NCBI GenBank assembly: GCA_900491605.1
Contig: UESW01001522.1
Span: forward strand, 181,228 to 245,227
Direction of reading: 5' to 3'
DNA length: 64,000 nucleotides
Source: Calamus simplicifolius
Taxonomy: Eukaryota > Streptophyta > Magnoliopsida > Arecales > Arecaceae
Shown: piece by piece, positions 1-11,995 of the stretch
Numbering within the stretch: the first letter of the stretch is position 1
Layout: each line of letters starts with the position of its first letter
Notes under the pieces: model-generated
The model's database searches: none
The model's input: the letters and a program-made list of their open reading frames with translations, nothing else
Told to the model about the DNA's origin: nothing
Program-made: the position numbers and the translations under genes

Positions 1-22
1 AGACTGTAAACCCGGTGAACCC
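1..22 (+). pseudogene. Alanyl-tRNA synthetase pseudogene, left fragment
   Basis: These bases belong to the same pseudogene as the block starting at 19418; a large LTR element separates the two. Read in frame they give T-V-N-P-V-N-P, and the frame runs on after the far target-site duplication as L-G-K-L-T-R-A-Y-N-T, which resembles the plant AlaRS stretch before QKCIRAGGKHNDLDDVG. The last five bases (AACCC, 18-22) are the target duplication. The upstream part of the pseudogene lies outside the window. Confidence 0.7.
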
Positions 23-2314
23 TGTCACGCTCCAGACCCAAAATTTTAAGCTAGGGTGACAACTCGCCGCATTCCGGGCATGTAAGGCGTCCCGAAATTT
101 ACACATTGATCAATATAAGGCAATGATTATAATTAGGCCATTCAAATCCATAACTTAACACAAACCATAAATATAAGTTTGGGTTACAAGCTCTACACAC
201 AATCAATATAGTTCTGGGCTACAAACCCTACACACAAGTAATACTGGGGTTACAATGATACCAAGAAACTGATTTATATAGAAGCTCCATCTACCCCATA
301 AATCCATCTTCAATCCTGAGGCTCTGAAAACATTGTGAGATTTACATGAGCTCACACTCAATAAGTAAGCCTATAATAATAATATAAAATAGTCATATAT
401 CATCATATCTTATCAATATATTATCAAGTCATAATTTCATAAACTTCCAATTCAAATACATTTATCATGCTATCATAACAAGCATATCACTACTCAATTA
501 ATTTGGAAGCTTAAACAATAAATACCAGAAAATGCATTATAAATGACCCACTGTTTATATGATCATTTTTATATTATATTTTATGTGTCCCATGGCCCTG
601 CTACACCTCAATCAGCGCACATCCTCTAGATGTGTGTGGCCTCACATGCCACCTCATCGTCAATCATAGCACATCCTCTAGACGTGTGGCCTCCACATGC
701 CATATCATCATCAGTCAGAGCACATCCTCTAGATGTGTGGCCTCCACATGCCATATCATCATCAGTCATAGTGCATCCTCCAGATGCGTATGGCCTCCAC
801 ATGCCACGTCATAGGAGAACTGCGGCGACACATATAAATATAATTCTAGGTCATCATTATACATGCATATCACATGTCATGCATCGTCATAAGCATAATC
901 TTTTTATATCACATAAACAGTGGTTTGTACGTTCTTAATCATTGCATGTAACCAATTCACTTTGCAAAGTTAAAAATAAACATGTACATCATATTTGGCA
1001 TAAATACAATCAACCATTACTTTGCAAATTAATACCAACTATTATAGCAAATATTCAATTAAATAGTCATGATACAGTTTACCAATTTCCAAATAATCAA
1101 TAAAACTCAATTTCATAAGCATGCATAAAATTATAAATACAACAATTTATAATTTATAAAATTATTATATTTGGCTTACTTACCTCAATACACAACTCCA
1201 AAATGATAAACCAGCTACTTGGACAACTGGGCACCTACAGAATTATTTTTCATAATTAGATCTCTAAAATTTGAATAATAAAAAGATTCCTACAACTCTA
1301 CCCGAATGAATCCATGGGCCCGACTTTGGGCTTGAATATCTCCCAATAAAAGCATCCAAATGGGGAAATAAAATTACCCCAAGAAACTAGAATTCATCCT
1401 AAATCTGGCCATAATTTTATTTTTCATTTCCCGGCCCATTATAGGGTCTAAAACTCTGCCCAAAAAAGGCTCCAAGAACGGCCCAACAGGCCCATAGGAT
1501 GGCAGCCCAGCCGGCCCGATCCGTTGTCTTCCTCCCAGATCCCCTGTTTCAACCGAAACAGGGGCTGGGATGAGCCGGTGACCAAGGCCGCCACCGGCCA
1601 AATCGAAGGCGGCCCGACCGTCGTCGGTCGGACCAAAGCCGGCCGCCGCCGAGCCGGCCACCCCCCCTTTCTCTCTCTCAATTTCTCTCCCTCTCTCTCT
1701 TTTTCTCTTTCATCTCCCGCGCAACGTGGTCTGTGCCGGTGTCGATTCCGACCGAATTGGAGTCGGTCCGGCCGCCATTGGCCGGACCAGAGCCGACCGC
1801 GGCCCCCCTCCTTCACTCTCTCTCCAATTTCTCTCCCTCTCACTCTTTCTCTATTTTGATTCCCAGGTGGATTTTACCGTGCCGGCAGCACGGCCAGCCA
1901 ATTGGAGGCGGCCCGGACCGGAGTCGGCTGCCGTCGTGGTCAGCCCTTCTCACTCCCTCTCATCCTTCAATTTCTCCCTTAAACTCCCCTTCTCTCTCTC
2001 TATCAGCCGCGACCTGTTACAGCGCCAACGGCACGATCGGCCTATTGGCCGACCGGATCTTCCCTCTATCTCTCTTCCTTTCTCTCTCACGCTCTCTCTC
2101 TCCCTCTCTCTCTCTCTGGCATGGACAGAGAAGGATTACCTGAGGAAGACGTCTGCCAGGATGAAGGAGGGAGTCACCCTCCGTCACCCTTTAAACCCCC
2201 ATATTATGCTTCGGTCAGGTAAAAAGATCGGGAACCCAGACGTCTGGCCAGTAGCCTAAGCGACAACAGGACTCCCTAGATGCCAGGTGTCCATATTTAA
2301 AGCTGGGGGTTGCA
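23..2314 (-). repeat. Gypsy element 3' LTR
   Basis: This is the left copy of a direct repeat whose other copy starts at 7360. It begins TGTCACGC and ends TTGCA on the plus strand, about 2.29 kb. It contains a 51-52 bp minisatellite at 617-822 and a GC-rich, CT-rich stretch at 1480-2240 with many accidental open frames. I do not interpret those frames as genes. Confidence 0.92.
617..822. repeat. Minisatellite in the gypsy 3' LTR, four 51-52 bp units
   Basis: Units start at about 617, 669, 720 and 771. Each carries a core close to GCACATCCTCTAGATG followed by GTGGCCTCCACATGCCA. The corresponding array in the other LTR has seven units. Confidence 0.9.
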
Positions 2315-2327
2315 TTCCCCCCCCCTA
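2315..2327 (-). other. Polypurine tract of the gypsy element
   Basis: On the minus strand a run of G with flanking A lies directly upstream of the 3' LTR start (TGCAACCCCC), the expected place for plus-strand DNA priming. Confidence 0.75.
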
Positions 2328-2429
2328 TATAAAAAATTTCGTCCTCGAAATTGACATACTTTCAAATATACTATAGAATTCAAATATAATCTATCAACAA
2401 TCTTGAATAGAGAATTTACCTACAAATAA

Positions 2430-3949
2430 TTATGGATACTTCTTTTTCATTTCTTCCTCAAGTTCCCAAGTAGCCTCCCTTTCAGAGTGATTACTTATTG
2501 AACCTTGACATAGGGAATGGTGTGGCCCTCAGGACCTGATCCTTTTGATCCACGACACGCACAGGATGCTCCTCATAAGATAAATCTTTCCTCAACTGAA
2601 TAGGCTCATATTCTATTATATGGCTTGGATCGGAAACATACTTTCTCAACATAGAAACATGGAACACATTATGTACACCGGATAGAATCGGAAGCAATGC
2701 TAAGCTGTAAGCCACCTCTCCAACTCTGCTCAAGATCTCAAAAGGTCCAATATACCGTGGACTCAGCTTTCCTCTAATCCTAAATCTCATCACATCCTTG
2801 GTTGGTGATACTCTTAAGAATACATGGTCCCCAACCTGAAATTCTAATTCCCTTCTTCTAACATCAGCATAGCTCTTCTGTCTGCTCTGAGCTGTACGAA
2901 GACGCTCCCTGATTAAATGCACCTTATCCACTGTCTGTTGAATCAGCTCAGAGCCTAACAATTTCCTTTCTCCCACATCATCCCAATATAAAGGAGATCT
3001 GCACCTCCTACCATACAAAGCCTCAAATGGAGCCATCTGGATACTAGCTTGGTAACTATTATTATATGCAAATTCTACCAAAGGTAAATGATTATCCCAA
3101 GCACCACCCAAGTCCATCACACAGGCTCGCAACATGTCCTCTAAAATATGTATGGTTCTTTCTGATTGTCCATCTGACTGGGGATGATAAGCAGTACTGA
3201 AGTTTAATTTGGTTCCCAAGGCCTTATGAAGACTCTTCCAGAATTGAGACACAAACCTGGTATCCCGATCCGATACAATAGATACAGGAACACCATGGAG
3301 TCTCACGATCTGCTCAATATACAAATTAGCCAATCTTTCACTAGAGACCCCAACTCTGAAAGGTAGGAAATGAGCTGACTTTGTTAGTCTGTCCACAATA
3401 ACCCATACTACATCATTATTCTTAAGAGTTTTGGGCAAACCAGTCACAAAATACATAGTAATCTTTTCCCATTTCCATTGAGGAATCATCAAAGATTGAA
3501 GAGGTCCCGCAGGCCTTTGATGCTCGGCCTTTACTCGCTGACACACCAAGCACTTGGCTACATATTGAGCAATCTCCCTCTTCATGCTCTTCCACCAAAA
3601 ATTTTCCTTTAAATCTTTACATCTTAGTGCCACCTGGATGCACAGTATATGGAGAGTAGTGAGCCTCTTTCAAGATTTCGGCCTTTAGCTCCCCAGCGTT
3701 TGGCACACAAAGTCTACCTTCAAATCTCAGAGATCCATCATCCTTGATATAAAATTCCTTCTGAACTCCTGACTGCACAGCTTCCCTAATTCTTTGCAGA
3801 TCTGGATCTTCAATCTGGGAGGACTTGATTCTATCGACGAAGGTCGGCTGAAGTACAAGTGCTGCAACAATCCCATCAGACTGCTGAACTCTCAATCCAA
3901 CCTCCCACCTCTCAAGGTCTCTCAAAATGTGAGGCTGGGACGTAATCAT
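2430..3949 (-). pseudogene. Gypsy integrase with chromodomain-like tail, frameshifted
   Basis: From upstream to downstream on the minus strand there is an HHCC zinc-binding region (HYSPYTVHPGG, then CLVCQRVKAEHQRPAG), the catalytic core (IVDRLTKSAHF, then SDRDTRFVSQFW, then YHPQSDGQSER) and the C-terminal GPFEI / HVSMLRKYV region. The zinc motif is split by a frame change near 3620-3633. After V-K-V-Q a stop near 2491 and a further frame change lead to NHSEREATWELEEEM, ending at 2430-2432; this resembles the end of a chromodomain. In the family the protein inserts the cDNA and the chromodomain guides it to chromatin. The copy cannot make an intact protein. Confidence 0.9.
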
Positions 3950-3960
3950 AGCAGCTAACT

Positions 3961-4284
3961 CTAAAGAGACTTTCTGCTCAACGCATTAGCCACAACATTG
4001 GCCTTCCCATGATGATAATGCAGATTCAGATCATAATCCTTTAGTAGCTCCAACCACCTTCTCTGCCTCAAATTCAATTCCTTCTGTATGAAGATGTATT
4101 TTAGACTTTTATGGTCTGTATACACATCACACGATACTCCATAAAGATAATGACGCCAAATTTTCAAAGCAAAAACCACAGCAGCTAACTCCAGATCATG
4201 AGTAGGGTAATTCTGCTCATAAGGCTTCAGCTGTCGGGAGGCATAGGCTATCACCTTTCCATTCTGCATCAGGACACATCCCAA
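3961..4284 (-). pseudogene. Gypsy RNase H domain
   Basis: The open segment shows GKVIAYASRQLKPYEQNYPTHD, then VYTDHKSLKYIF, then LNLHYHHGKANVVANALSRK, the standard order for Ty3/gypsy RNase H. In the last motif N replaces the usual D of VVADALSRK. The domain removes the RNA strand during reverse transcription. It is separated from integrase and from RT by frame changes. Confidence 0.9.
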
Positions 4285-5255
4285 TCCTTTCCGAGAAGCA
4301 TCGTATATAGAGTAAATCCCTCAGATACTGTCGGAAGAACAAGGATGGGAGCTGACACCAGGCGTTGCTTTAACTCCTGGAAACTTTTCTCACACTCCTC
4401 TGTCCAGTCAAACTGCACTCGCTTTTGGTTAAGCGAGTTAGGGGTAGAGCAATGCGAGAGAAGTCCTCCACAAATTTACGATAATAACCAGCTAGCCCCA
4501 AGAAACTTCTGACTCTGCCACATTGGAAGGTCGGCTCCAGCTAATGATAGCTTCAATATTTTTTGGGTCCATAGATATGCCATCTTTAGAGATTATATGA
4601 CCCAAGAAAGAGACTTGATCCAACCAAAACTCATACTTCTGCAGCTTGGCATAAAGCTTCTTCTCCCGAAGAATCTGTAGCACAATCCTCAAGTGATCTT
4701 CATGCTCCTTATGGCTCTTGGAGTAGATCAAAATATCATCAATGAAAACCACTACAAACTGATCCAAGAATGGCTTAAAAATTATGTTCATCAAGTCCAT
4801 GAATGCTGCCGGGGCGTTAGTCAAACCAAACGGCATCACCAAGAACTCATAGTGGCCATATCTGGTTTTGAATGCGGTCTTAGGCACATCCCCCTCTTTG
4901 ACTTTGAGTTGATGGTATCCTGACCTAAGATCAATCCTTGAGAATATCGGGCTCCTTGGAGTTGATCAAACAAGTCATCAATCCTCGGCAGAGGGTACTT
5001 ATTCCGCACTGTTACCTTATTGATTTCTCGGTAATCAATGCATAGCCGAAGACTGCCATCCTTCTTATTAACAAATAGAACTGGAGCACCCCAAGGAGAA
5101 ACACTGGGTCTAATAAATCCTCGATCAAGAAGCTCCTGTAATTGATCCTTCAATTCCTTTAGCTCTATCGGGGCCATGCGGTAAGGGGCCTTAGATATAG
5201 GTCCAGTTCCAGGAACTAAATCAATGAAGAATTCAACCTCCCGATATGGGGGCAA
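4285..5255 (-). pseudogene. Gypsy reverse transcriptase, frameshifted
   Basis: The start shows the linker and fingers (LKELKDQLQELLDRGFIRPS, then WGAPVLFVNKKDGSLRLCID). The palm is in another frame with MPFGLTNAPAAFM and the catalytic FIDDILIYS, then LGHIISKDGISMDP. The thumb/connection follows in a third frame (KFLGLAGYYRKFVEDFS, about 4500-4430), then a degraded stretch before RNase H. The break between fingers and palm lies at about 4840-4890. At least three frame changes show it is inactive. Confidence 0.9.
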
Positions 5256-5279
5256 ATTGTCAATTCTTTAGGGAAAACA

Positions 5280-5786
5280 TCAAGGAATTCTCGGGCAACA
5301 GGAATATTCTCCAACTTGATCTCTCTTCTGAAGATCATTGACTATAGCAAGAAATCCTTGACCACCATTCATCAAATACTTTCCAACCTGCAGCGCTGAT
5401 ATGAACACTGAGGCTAGTTGTTTCTGACCACCAGTAAAACTGAACTCAGGCTGACTTGGAATTTTGAAGTTGACAATCTTCCCGAAGCAGTCTACTAAAG
5501 CATGGTAAGAGGCCAACCAATCCATTCCAAGGATAACATCAAAGAATTTCAGTGGAAGAACAATTAGATCAGCATTTAACTTCCTATCTTCCATAACAAT
5601 CGAACAGGATTTGCAAACTGTGTCAACCCTCATAATGTCTCCATTTGGAAAAGCAATATGCAACTCTTGCTCTAGAGGAACGGGTGTCAATGATGCATTC
5701 TTGTCAAGATATGTGTCAGATATGAAAGAATGCGTGGCACCCAGGTCAATTAAAGTTTGAGCATAAGTAGTACCTACTTTAATCAT
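5280..5786 (-). pseudogene. Gypsy aspartic protease region
   Basis: The segment carries LIDLGATHSFI at the active-site position and ILGMDWL further on, the usual pair for plant gypsy retropepsins. The normal active-site triad is D-S/T-G; here it reads D-L-G, so the second residue is lost. It lies between gag and RT, as expected. Confidence 0.85.
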
Positions 5787-5848
5787 TCCTGAACATAAGT
5801 GAAATTTGTTTTAACATCAAATATTTAACCTAATGTTATAATTAACTA

Positions 5849-7047
5849 TCAATGCATTGCACTAGATAAGTATGTAATACTAGATGTCAAATTAAATGGT
5901 TTACCCACCACAGAATTAGAGGCGGCAGCATCCTGCTGAGTGAGAGTGAAGCCCTTCCTGGGTCCTCGTGGCTGCTGCTGATGCTGCTGACTCATCCCTT
6001 GACTGGAAGAGGGCTGCTGATTTCTTCGAAGAGGACAGGTGGCAATCTTATGGTCAGTCTTTCCACAAAGGAAGCAGGCACCCGGCCCACCACGGCAAGG
6101 TCTTCCTGAGTGGAAGTACCCACAGTGGTGGCAGCGAGTCTCCCTATTCCTTTGTCCTACTGGGGCCTGATGTGCACCTTTTTCTTGGCTTGAGCATGGG
6201 GTAGACCAGAAGTAGACCCTTTCCTTTTCCTTTGCTGCTCCCAATCCCTCTGAACTGTATTCATATCCCTCTCAATCACTAAGGCCTTATTCACCACAGC
6301 ACTATAAGAATGTAGCTCGAATGCATTGACTGCCTGCATCAGTCTGGTCACAGTCCCTCAGTGAATCTGGTGATCTTGGCCATTTCATTTGTCACAATAC
6401 TTGGAGCAAAATGGGCCAACCTGTGAATTCAGCTTCATACTGGGCCACAGACAGATTCCTTTGCTCCAATTTAAGAAATTCTGTTTCCATCCGCCGCTGC
6501 ACACTCCTGGGAAAATATTTGTCGAAAAATACCTCCTTAAACTCTCCCCAAGAAATAACCTGACCACCCGACGCTGCTCCTCCACTAACCACCAATCATA
6601 AGCTTCTCCCTGAAGAAGATAGGTGGCAAATCTGATCCACTCCATCTCCTAACTACCATGGGCCGTAAAAGCCTTCTCCATGTCTCGCACCCACCGCTCA
6701 GCGTCAACAGGGTTGGTGGATCCAGAGAAAGGGGCAGGGCAAACTTTTTAAAATCTGCAAAGCTGCGGCCAATCCCTACCCAGGTTGAGGTGGAGTAGGC
6801 TGGGTCAATGGTATGGATAGAGTAGGTACGGATGACTGAATTTGTGGAGCAGAGGGACAAGCTGAGTCTGTGGAACAGTAGGGGCAGGCTGTATCTGTGG
6901 AATAATAAGGGCAGGTTGAGTCTGCGGAACAGTGGGAGCAGGCTGAGTATGCGGGGCAGAAGTGGTGGACTGAGTGGATAAAGCTTGCAGGATCTGATGC
7001 TGCATGTCTCGCATCGACTGAGTCATGCCCGAAAGAACCTGAAGCAT
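5849..7047 (-). pseudogene. Gypsy gag with zinc knuckle, frameshifted
   Basis: The N-terminal part (about 7047-6805) has a glutamine/proline-rich repeat (PQTQPA units). The middle matches the Retrotrans_gag domain in pieces across frames (ERWVRDMEKAF-like, AYDWW, then WGEFKEVFFDKYFP and MEFLKLEQ-like). Near the C-terminus is a CCHC knuckle, C-F-L-C-x4-H-x4-C, at about 6050, preceded by a CHHC-like cluster. Gag forms the particle and binds RNA. At least four frame breaks are present. Confidence 0.85.
6840..6965. repeat. 33-bp tandem repeat in gypsy gag
   Basis: A 33-bp unit (core GGGGCAGGCTGAGTCTGTGG) repeats about four times and encodes the P-Q-T-Q-P-A segments of the gag N-terminus on the minus strand. 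Confidence 0.75.
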
Positions 7048-7340
7048 CTCGGTCTGGAGTCGCTGATGATCAGCCCCGACTGGATTGACAGGGGCAGCAC
7101 CTCTAGTAGCTTCCTGACCTCCTGGTTGACCGACATTTCCAACCTAGGAACCTTCATCATTTTGTTGGCTTCCAGTGTGACAAGTCATTCCTATCTCCTA
7201 ATAAATTATGGTAAACTTTTTCATGTCAGGCTTTCAAAACATAAGGTCTGAAGTTCATATAACGTGATAATTGTCTCAATGTCATCCTATTAATTTGCCT
7301 AAAGTGTCATCATGTATGTGTCCCTAAGATCAAAACCAAG

Positions 7341-7352
7341 GCTCTAATACCA
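7341..7352 (-). other. Primer binding site of the gypsy element
   Basis: On the minus strand TGGTATTAGAGC lies seven bases inside the 5' LTR. It matches the complement of the 3' end of initiator tRNA-Met (usually TGGTATCAGAGC) with one change. Confidence 0.85.
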
Positions 7353-7359
7353 CAAAAGC

Positions 7360-9073
7360 TGTCACGCCCCAGACCCAAAATTTTGAGCTAGGGTGACAAC
7401 CCGCCGCATGCCGGGCATGCAAGGCGTCCCAAAATTTACACATTGATCAATATAAGGCAATAATTATAATTAGGCCATTCAAATCCATAACTTAACACAA
7501 ACCATAAATATAAGTTTGGGCTACAAGCCCTACACACAATCAATAGTTCTGGGCTACAAACCCTACACACAAGTAATACTGGGGTTACAATGATATCAAG
7601 AAACTGATTTATATAGAAGCTCCATCTACCCCATAAATCCATCTTCAATCCTGAGGCTCTGAAAAATATTGTGAGATTTACATGAGCTCACACTCAATAA
7701 GTAAGCCTATAATAATAATATAAAATAGCCATATATCATCATATCTTATCAAGATATTATCAAGTCATAATTTCATAAACTTCCAATTCAAATGCATTTA
7801 TCATGCTATCATAACAGGCATATCACTACTCAATTAATTTGAAAGCTTATACAATAAATACCAGAAAATGCATTGTAAACAACCCACTGTTTATATGATC
7901 ATTTTTATATTATATTTTATGTATCCCACGGCTCTACTACACCTCAATCAGTGCACATCCTCTAGATGTGTGTGGCCTCCACATGCCACCTCATCGTCAA
8001 TCATAGCACATCCTCTAGATGTGTGGCCTCCACATGCCATATCATCATCAGTCAGAGCACATCCTCTAGATGCGTGGCCTCCACATGCCATATCATCATC
8101 AGTCATAGCGCATCCTCCAGATGCGTGTGGCCTCCACATGCCACCTCATAATCAATCAGCACACATCCTCTAGATGTGTGTGGCCTCCACATGCCATATC
8201 ATCGCCAGTCATAGCGCATCCGCTAGATGCGTGTGGCCTTCACATGCCACCTCATAATCAAATAGAGCACATCCTCTAGATGTGTGTGGCTCCACATGCT
8301 ACGTCATAGGAGAACCGCAGCGACACATATAAATATAATTCTAGGTCATCATTATACATGCATATCACACATCATGCATCGTCATAAGCATAATCTTTTC
8401 ATATCACATAAACAGTGGTTTGTACGTTCTTAATCATTACATGTAACCAATTCACTTTGCAAAGTTAAAAATAAACATGTACATCATATTTGGCATAAAC
8501 ACAATTAACCATTACTTTGCAAATTAATACCAACTATTGTAGCAAATATTCAATTAAATACTCATGATACAGTTTACCAATTTCCAAATAATCAATAAAA
8601 CTCAATTTCATAAGTATGCATAAAATTATAAATACAACAATTTATAATTTATAAAATTATTATATTTGGCTTACTTACCTCAATATGCAACTCCAAAATG
8701 ATAAACCAGCTACTTGGACAACTAGGCACCTACGAAATTATTTTTCATAATTAGATCTCTAAAATTTGAATAATAAAAAGATTCCTACAACTCTACCCGA
8801 ACTAATCCATGGGCCCGACTTTGGGCTTGAATATCTCCCAATAAAAGCATCCAAATGGGAAATAAAATTACCCCAAGAAACTAGAATTCATCCTGAATCT
8901 GGCCATAATTTTATTTTCATTTCCCGGCCCATTATAGGGTCTAAAACCCTACCCAAAAAAGGGCTCCAGGAACGGCCCAACAGGCCCATAGGATGGCAGC
9001 CCAGCCAGCCTGATCCGTTGTCTTCCTCCCAGATCCCCTGTTTCAACCGAAATAGGGGTTGGGATGAGCCGGC
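7360..9073 (-). repeat. Gypsy element 5' LTR, first segment
   Basis: This is the right-hand LTR copy, starting TGTCACGCCCC on the plus strand. It matches 23 to about 1578 closely, then stops at the copia insertion; the remainder resumes at 18642. The last five bases (CCGGC, 9069-9073) are the copia target duplication. Confidence 0.93.
7953..8312. repeat. Minisatellite in the gypsy 5' LTR, seven 51-55 bp units
   Basis: Units start at about 7953, 8006, 8057, 8108, 8159, 8214 and 8267. They are homologous to the four units at 617-822. The difference accounts for most of the length difference between the two LTRs. Confidence 0.9.
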
Positions 9074-11071
9074 TGTAGGGAGAAATAGTCTCCAAGGCAT
9101 GCATATTTTTAAAAATTGATAACTATTATCATTGCAGAAATTAAAAGATTACATATTAATCTATCTAATATGCATCAAGATCATATCTTTGCCTATATAT
9201 TCTGGGTCATTTGATCTAAAATATGCATATAAAAACATCAAGATCATATCTTGATCTTCAAGATGACTAGTCACACTATTATCTTGAAGCCTGCCTTAAG
9301 ATCTAGGGATCAAATCACTTACCTTAAGAACAGTAGGTAAATCCTTATTGCTCTGCAGCCGTTCAATCGTCCGGCCTCTAGTATCGTCCACACGAAGCCC
9401 CGAATGATCAAATTTTCGAGAGTGCTAGCTCGTGGAAAAATAGCTTTGCTGATCTTGAATCCTCTCACTTGAATCTTCCTCCAAGATCCACCAGGCTTCC
9501 GCTAACACCAGAATCACCAGGATTTTCTATTCTAACATTTTAGAATTACAATCCACGACAATTTAGAATTACAATCCACGACAAATCGTGTATTGTTGTT
9601 CTATTTTTTGTTCTGTGTTCTCTGGTGAGGGAATGCCCTCTATTTATAGTCTCGATTTAGCCTTGATATTTAATTCTGACATTTAAGAATCCGTCGTTTG
9701 GCAAAAGCGAAGAGACGCCGAAGGCGCGGCGCTTGGTTTAATTCTGACGTTCGGAGAAAACCAAGGAGTCGCGGCGTTTGGTTTAGTTCCGTCGTTCGGA
9801 GAAAACCAAAGAGACGAGGGATAAATTCGACATTCGGTAAATAAATGTCATGCATTAAATTCTATCTCATGAGATGAGATTTTATCCATCTCATCATATG
9901 AGATCCATATTCGAAAGGTTTGGATTCTGATCTAAATTTATTTGACTTAACTCACATAGATCATGGTCCAAGCCCAAATCAAATTTGGCTAGTCCTGAAT
10001 CTATTTAAATTCAAATCAAGTCTAATTTCAAATCAATATTTGAAATTGACTTGTCCTTCTAATAGACTTAAACCAAATTGAATCTTATTCAATTGTACTT
10101 AACCCAATTGAGATAATTCAATCAATCAAATTGATTAATTAAATCATATACGATTCTCAATCGTTGATCAGCAAATAGATCATCCTAGAAAACTTCTATG
10201 CGTGTGACTCTCTAGGTTCGAACCTAAGCCGGTAGCATAGAAACAACTTTCTATACTAATCGATGTGCCCATCTAGCAATGGAACCCGACGTCCGGATAG
10301 GTCAAGAGTTGCTGAGCAAACTCCAAGAACCCTAAGAAACAGTTACCGTATAATTCATCCTTTTGACCACAAATGCTAAGGATGGCTTAAGAGCCTGTCA
10401 ACTCTAAATAGCAAATCCATAAAGTAATTTCAACTTTAGTGATCATGTGATTTTCACATGAAGTGCCTTGGCCAAGGTCTTGCTAAATTGAAACACAAGC
10501 ATTTCTTCTTTTAATGGGATAGGTCAAATTCCATCTTGATCCACAACTGACTACACAAGTACTTGACTGCACCCAGTAACCTTTCGTAGCTGGATTAGAA
10601 ATCCAGGTGGTCCAGCACCTAAGTACAATGAGTTGCTTGTAAGCCACTGGTTGTGATCTTCAGGTCTGAAGGATACTTATACCTATATCTTCTCAATTAA
10701 CTCTTGACAGCAGAGTATCCGAAAATGAGTCACGTTCGGTGAAATGTACTCCTACACTTTCACCTGTATGTCATACCAGTGTCTCTACACTCCTTGGTTA
10801 AGAGGATAACCAACAAATATGATATACAACGTCCTATAATTGATAGTACTATGGCCCTATCATAGTATATCTGAACTCTTTTAAGGACCTTCTAAGATAA
10901 ATCCTCCTTTATCGTGAGGAAGATCCTAAGGGCTTCATTACTTTCAGGAGTATTAAGAAGATGTTCTTGTAATGAATAAATTGCCAAATAACTTTTATTA
11001 ATATATCAATTTATATACAATTTACATCAGCACAATCATCAAATGATTGGCTTTAGGATACAATTCCAACA
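9074..11071 (-). repeat. Copia element 3' LTR
   Basis: It runs from TGTAGGGAG to CAATTCCAACA and is about 1998 bp. On the minus strand a purine run (GGCTAAGTGGGAGTT) precedes it in the internal region. A TATA-like TATAAATA (minus strand, 9641-9648) lies inside and recurs in the other LTR. Confidence 0.93.
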
Positions 11072-11086
11072 AACTCCCACTTAGCC
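11072..11086 (-). other. Polypurine tract of the copia element
   Basis: The minus-strand purine-rich run ending GTGGGAGTT abuts the start of the 3' LTR, as expected for the plus-strand primer. Confidence 0.7.
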
Positions 11087-11989
11087 TAAAGCCACTCATT
11101 ACAGTATCTAATACCCATCTTCAACTTATAGTTGTCAAACTCCTTGATGCTGAGTGCTTTAGTAAATGGGTCACCTAGGTTTTCCTTTCCATCAATCTTC
11201 TGAAGATTTATGTCACCTCGGTCTACTATCTCTCGAATAAGATGAAACCGGCGCAGTATGTGCTTGGTGCGCTGATGTGCTCGTGGTTCCTTTGCTTGAG
11301 CTATGGCACCAGTACTGTCACTGTAAAACAGGACTGGTTCATCTATGGAAGGTATCACTCCAAGCTCGAGATGAACTTTGCAGCCACACAGCTTCTTTCG
11401 CAGCATCTGATGCAGCGATGTACTCTGCCTCGCACACCGAATCTGCCACTGTATGTTGCTTGGAACTTTTCCAGCAAATTGCTCCACCATTTAGGATAAA
11501 CACGAAACCTGATACACTTTTGCTGTCATCATGATCTGATTGAAAACTGGAATCAGTATATCCAACAAGTTTCAAATCAGACTCTCCATAGACTAACCAC
11601 TGGTCCTTAGTATTTCTCAAATACTTAAGGATTGTCTTAACAACTTGCCAGTGTTTTTCTCCTGGATCAGATTGGTATCTACTCACTACTCCTAGTGAGT
11701 ATGCCACATCTGGTCTTGTACATGTCATGGTGTACATAATCGATCCTACTGCCGAAGCATATGGAATTCGACTCATACGTTCTCTTTCATTAGGAGTTGT
11801 CAGACAATCCTTCTTAGAAAGATGAATTCCATGGCCTATCGGAAGATAGCCTTTCTTGGAATTCTCCATGCTAAACCTCTTTAGCACTGTGTCAATGTAC
11901 GTAGATTGGGATAAACCTAGCATCCTCTTAGATCTATCTCTATAGATCTTCATCCCTAGGATGTATGATGCTTCTCCCAGATCTTTCAT
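11086..11989 (-). pseudogene. Copia RT C-terminus and RNase H, frameshifted
   Basis: The first open part has MKDLGEASYILGMKIYRDR, then RPDVAYSLGVVSRY, then SDHDDSKSVSGFVF, typical of the copia RT end and RNase H start. A frame change near 11490-11340 leads to YSDSTGAIAQAKEPRAHQRT and HLIREIVDRGDI, the RNase H C-terminal region. A single in-frame stop (TAA at 11996-11998) separates this block from the RT block. Confidence 0.9.
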
Positions 11990-11995
11990 GGAGAA

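Noticed and set aside
617..822. Regular repeats that might suggest a CRISPR array
   Set aside because: Repeat-spacer structure is absent, units are contiguous, and the setting is a plant LTR.
630..938. Open frames of 60-102 codons in the LTR minisatellite (also 7868-8173)
   Set aside because: They are created by the 51-52 bp repeat, change length with unit number and have no family motif.
1374..2259. Overlapping frames of up to 177 codons on both strands in the gypsy LTR (also 18616-19362)
   Set aside because: The region is GC- and CT-rich low-complexity LTR DNA; frames differ between the two LTR copies.
10210..10225. GGTTCGAACC, a tRNA B-box-like word in the copia LTR
   Set aside because: No cloverleaf can be drawn around it and it recurs in the other LTR; it is an LTR word.
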